Part shown: one piece after another, positions 4,523-6,481 of the stretch
How the letters are laid out: the number at the start of each line of letters is the position of its first letter
Numbering within the stretch: the first letter of the stretch is position 1
Source of the DNA: Actinobacteria bacterium ATB1
GTDB taxonomy: Bacteria > Actinomycetota > Acidimicrobiia > UBA2766
Assembly: GCA_021404985.1 (NCBI GenBank)
Contig: QWHP01000175.1
Span: forward strand, 1 to 6,481
Reading direction: 5' to 3'
Length of the DNA stretch: 6,481 bases
The notes under the pieces: model-generated
Told to the model about the DNA's origin: nothing
The model's database searches: none
What the model saw: the letters and a program-made list of their open reading frames with translations, nothing else
Translations under genes and position numbers: made by a program

Positions 4523-6036
4523 AGGGTCCAGGACCGGACGTCGTCGTCGTCGGTTCCGGTCCGAACGGGCTGACCGCCGCGATATGTGCCGCCCGGGAGG
4601 GTTGGGACGTGCTCGTCCTCGAAGCGGCGGACCGTCCCGGTGGCGCTGTTCGTTCGGACGAGCTGACGCTCCCTGGTGTCGTGCACGACACGTTCTCGAG
4701 CTTCCATCCACTGGCGAAGGCGTCGCCGGTGCTCAGGTCCTTCCGGCTCGAGGAGGTCGGCCTCGAGTGGGCGGAGGCGCCGCTGCACAACGCCCACCCC
4801 GGTCCGGACGGGCGCACGGCCGTCATGTGTCGTGACGTGGCGGGCACGGCAGAGGGCCTCGACGCGCTCTCCTCCGGCGACGGAGACGCATGGCGCGACT
4901 TCGTCGCGATCTGGTGCCAGATCGAGGACCCGTTCCTCGCCCAACTCATGTCACCGGTCCCCGACGTCGTGGCCGCCACGCGGATCGCCTGGAGGCTGCG
5001 CGACCGGCTGCCGGATCTGATGCGCACCCTGATCTCGTCGATCGAGACCCTCGGGGAGGATCACTTCTCCGACCCGGCCACCCACCGGATGCTCACAGGA
5101 CTTGCCCTCCACTCGGATCTCGCCCCCGAGGCACCCGGGAGCGGGCTCGCCGGTGCGATCCTCGCCTGGGTCGGTCAGTCGACAGGCTGGCCAACCCCGA
5201 GGGGAGGTGCCGGGAAGCTCGCCGAGGCCTTCGTGCGCCGCCTCGAGGGACTCGGCGGTGAGGTCCGCTGCCGGAGCCGTGTCGCCAGGATCTCTGTGCG
5301 TGCCGGGCGTGCCGTCTCGGCCGTCCTGGAGGACGGCACCGAGATACCTGCCCGCCGCGCGGTACTCGGCGACGTCTCCGCGCCCGCGTTGCTGACTGAG
5401 CTCGTGGGAGAGGAGCATCTGCCCGACAAGGTGCGGTCCCGGCTCCGCCACTTCAGGTGGGGCTCGGGTGTCTTCAAGGTGGACTGGACGATCCGCGAAG
5501 GCATCCCATGGAACTCGCCCGAGGCTCGTGACGCGGGCACCGTCCACCTCGGAGACTCCAACGCCGACATGTCCCGGTATGCGAACGAGGTCCACCGAAG
5601 CCTGATCCCCCGTCATCCGTACCTGTTGCTCGGTCAGACGACGGTCGCCGACCCGACCCGCGCCCCTGCCGGACTCGCGACCGTCTGGGGATACACGCAC
5701 GTCCCTGCTTCACCGAGGGGGGACGCTGAAGATGACCTCGCGCCAGCCTGGCCCGCTGCAAAGGAGGGTTTCGCCGACCGGCTCGAGGCACGCATCGAGG
5801 AACTGGCGCCCGGGTTCCGGGAGTGCATCGTCGCACGCCACGTCATGACTCCACTTGACCTCCAGGCCCGCAACGCCAACCTCGTGGACGGGGACATCGC
5901 CGGTGGGAGCTTCGCCCTGACCCAGCAACTCGTCTTCCGTCCACTGCCCGGCCTCTGGCGCTACAGGATGCCTGTGAGAGGACTGTATCTCTGCTCGGCA
6001 TCGGCGCACCCGGGCGCGCCTCTGGGCGGCGCCTGA
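4519..6036 (+). CDS. FAD-dependent oxidoreductase, CrtI/PYROXD2 (phytoene desaturase-like) family, C-terminally short
   Basis: A 505-residue flavoprotein of the phytoene desaturase/amine oxidase superfamily. Seen: the N-terminal dinucleotide fold DVVVVGSGPNGLTAA at 7-21 with Glu35 at the end of the second strand to bind the FAD ribose, RPGGAVRSDELTLPG at 39-53, the mid-protein TPRGGAGKLAEAF near 223-235 matching the PxGGMGxLxxAL motif of this family, and LYLCSASAHPG at 489-499, the start of the C-terminal FAD motif. The family normally goes on for about 15-25 residues with a G-x-x-G-x-x-AAR helix that contacts the flavin. Here the frame stops right after HPGAPLGGA, and neither shifted frame restores it. 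No signal peptide or membrane helix is seen, so it is probably cytosolic or membrane-associated. ATG at 4519 overlaps the HTTM stop as ATGA; the frame upstream to 3451 is a shadow. Family members act on carotenoids, lipids or unknown substrates; none can be chosen here. Activity is uncertain because of the short end. Confidence 0.92.
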   Translation: MKGPGPDVVVVGSGPNGLTAAICAAREGWDVLVLEAADRPGGAVRSDELTLPGVVHDTFSSFHPLAKASPVLRSFRLEEVGLEWAEAPLHNAHPGPDGRTAVMCRDVAGTAEGLDALSSGDGDAWRDFVAIWCQIEDPFLAQLMSPVPDVVAATRIAWRLRDRLPDLMRTLISSIETLGEDHFSDPATHRMLTGLALHSDLAPEAPGSGLAGAILAWVGQSTGWPTPRGGAGKLAEAFVRRLEGLGGEVRCRSRVARISVRAGRAVSAVLEDGTEIPARRAVLGDVSAPALLTELVGEEHLPDKVRSRLRHFRWGSGVFKVDWTIREGIPWNSPEARDAGTVHLGDSNADMSRYANEVHRSLIPRHPYLLLGQTTVADPTRAPAGLATVWGYTHVPASPRGDAEDDLAPAWPAAKEGFADRLEARIEELAPGFRECIVARHVMTPLDLQARNANLVDGDIAGGSFALTQQLVFRPLPGLWRYRMPVRGLYLCSASAHPGAPLGGA

Positions 6037-6214
6037 CAGAATATTCCCAGGATACCGGCGAGGCGGCGCAAAAACTGTCTCCCGCGGAACATCCACCCCC
6101 AACCAGCCTGATCCAACCCCCGGTGACCGCCTGTGCTTCACCAGATGTTCACACGCTCGGCACGAAACTTGCCGTACGCTACATCCTGAGTTCGGGGCCA
6201 GCGGAGTGCACTGG
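6037..6214. other. Intergenic spacer of lower GC after the oxidoreductase gene
   Basis: These 178 bases have visibly lower GC (about 60%) than the genes around them and no supported gene. They hold an 8-bp palindrome GAATATTC at 6039-6046. GCGGAACATCC at 6084-6094 recurs at 6259-6269 inside the next ORF. TACGCT at 6175-6180 is a possible -10 box for the next gene. I see no hairpin with a T-run to end the upstream operon and no attachment-site or insertion-sequence boundary. Confidence 0.4.
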
Positions 6215-6481
6215 ATGGAGCGGGACGGGACGCCGGCGATAGCCGTGCCGCTGGCCGTGCGGAACATCCCGAGTGGGCAAGACGGCGACCGTGCGCCAGG
6301 GTGTCTGGTAGTGCATACCCCACCAGCCGGGGCGTCCAGGCGCAACGTGATCGCGCTGCGGCTCGGGCTATTTCAGTGGGCAGTCGGCGCATACTGTGGC
6401 GTCATCGGTGCGCTTACGTTCGTCGCGCCGCACCAGTTCGTCGGCCCGGCCTATCGGCTGCTGCGGCCGTACCTCCCGTGG
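6215..6481 (+). CDS. Putative membrane protein, N-terminal part, function unknown
   Basis: The frame is open from ATG at 6215 to the right edge (89 codons). GGAG at 6203-6206, eight bases before the ATG, is a good ribosome site. Residues 1-43 are hydrophilic and not recognisable. Then comes RLGLFQWAVGAYCGVIGALTF at about 47-67, a membrane helix, followed by VAPHQFVGPAYRLLRPYLPW at 68-87 with its run-up to a second helix. This helix plus AP-x-QF-x-x-P-x-Y-x-x-L-x-x-x-LPW loop resembles short hypothetical multi-pass proteins, but I cannot name a family. A GTG at 6311 would give the same helix with a 14-residue tail and is a credible alternative start. The codon bias toward G/C at third positions is clearest after 6311. 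It is probably transcribed separately from the oxidoreductase operon because of the 178-bp gap. Confidence 0.5.
   Translation, partial: MERDGTPAIAVPLAVRNIPSGQDGDRAPGCLVVHTPPAGASRRNVIALRLGLFQWAVGAYCGVIGALTFVAPHQFVGPAYRLLRPYLPW

Noticed and set aside
3467..4711. 414-codon open frame on the minus strand opposite the HTTM gene
   Set aside because: The protein is almost all charged residues (R, E, D, H, G) with no fold signature, as expected for the complement of a membrane protein gene. The plus-strand HTTM gene is well supported.
6084..6269. 11-bp direct repeat GCGGAACATCC (6084-6094 and 6259-6269) as a possible attachment or target-site duplication
   Set aside because: There are only two copies, there is no transposase or integrase, the second copy lies inside an ORF, and nothing between them looks mobile. 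Chance is sufficient.

Overview
The window is GC-rich (roughly two thirds G+C by eye, with G/C-ended codons in every gene). It reads as chromosomal DNA of an actinobacterium. The protein styles (divergent ProA, family-5 uracil-DNA glycosylase, HTTM membrane protein, PYROXD2-like oxidoreductase) and the likely leaderless promoters suggest Acidimicrobiia or a neighbouring class. That taxonomic guess is inference; there is no rRNA or other marker here. I see no tRNA, rRNA, CRISPR array, insertion sequence or transposase.

Layout. The left block is on the minus strand: a family-2 glycosyltransferase (1653 to 841), then after 60 bp a ProA-like gamma-glutamyl phosphate reductase that runs off the left edge (780 to 1). 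A 91-bp divergent spacer holding a perfect 9-bp inverted repeat separates the glycosyltransferase from a small plus-strand lipoprotein (1745-2056). A 300-bp stretch between the convergent lipoprotein and glycosylase genes holds several hairpins and a possible 54-codon Arg/Pro-rich gene (2155-2319) with coding-like base composition.

The minus-strand family-5 uracil-DNA glycosylase (3031 to 2357) shares a 46-bp back-to-back promoter region with a tightly linked plus-strand operon of three genes: a single-pass membrane protein (3078-3599), an HTTM (vitamin K-dependent carboxylase-like) multi-pass membrane protein (3596-4522), and a CrtI/PYROXD2-type FAD oxidoreductase (4519-6036). Both junctions are ATGA stop/start overlaps, so the three products are probably translationally coupled and may work together at the membrane. 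After a 178-bp spacer of lower GC, the start of another membrane protein runs off the right edge (6215-6481).

Most worth checking: the HTTM/FAD-oxidoreductase triad as a possible quinone-linked membrane redox or modification system; the oxidoreductase ending before its usual C-terminal flavin-binding segment; the repeated -10-box-to-start spacing of 7-8 nt at three genes, which predicts leaderless mRNAs; the 9-bp inverted repeat; and the small Arg/Pro-rich ORF. No element here is clearly a new defence or mobile system.
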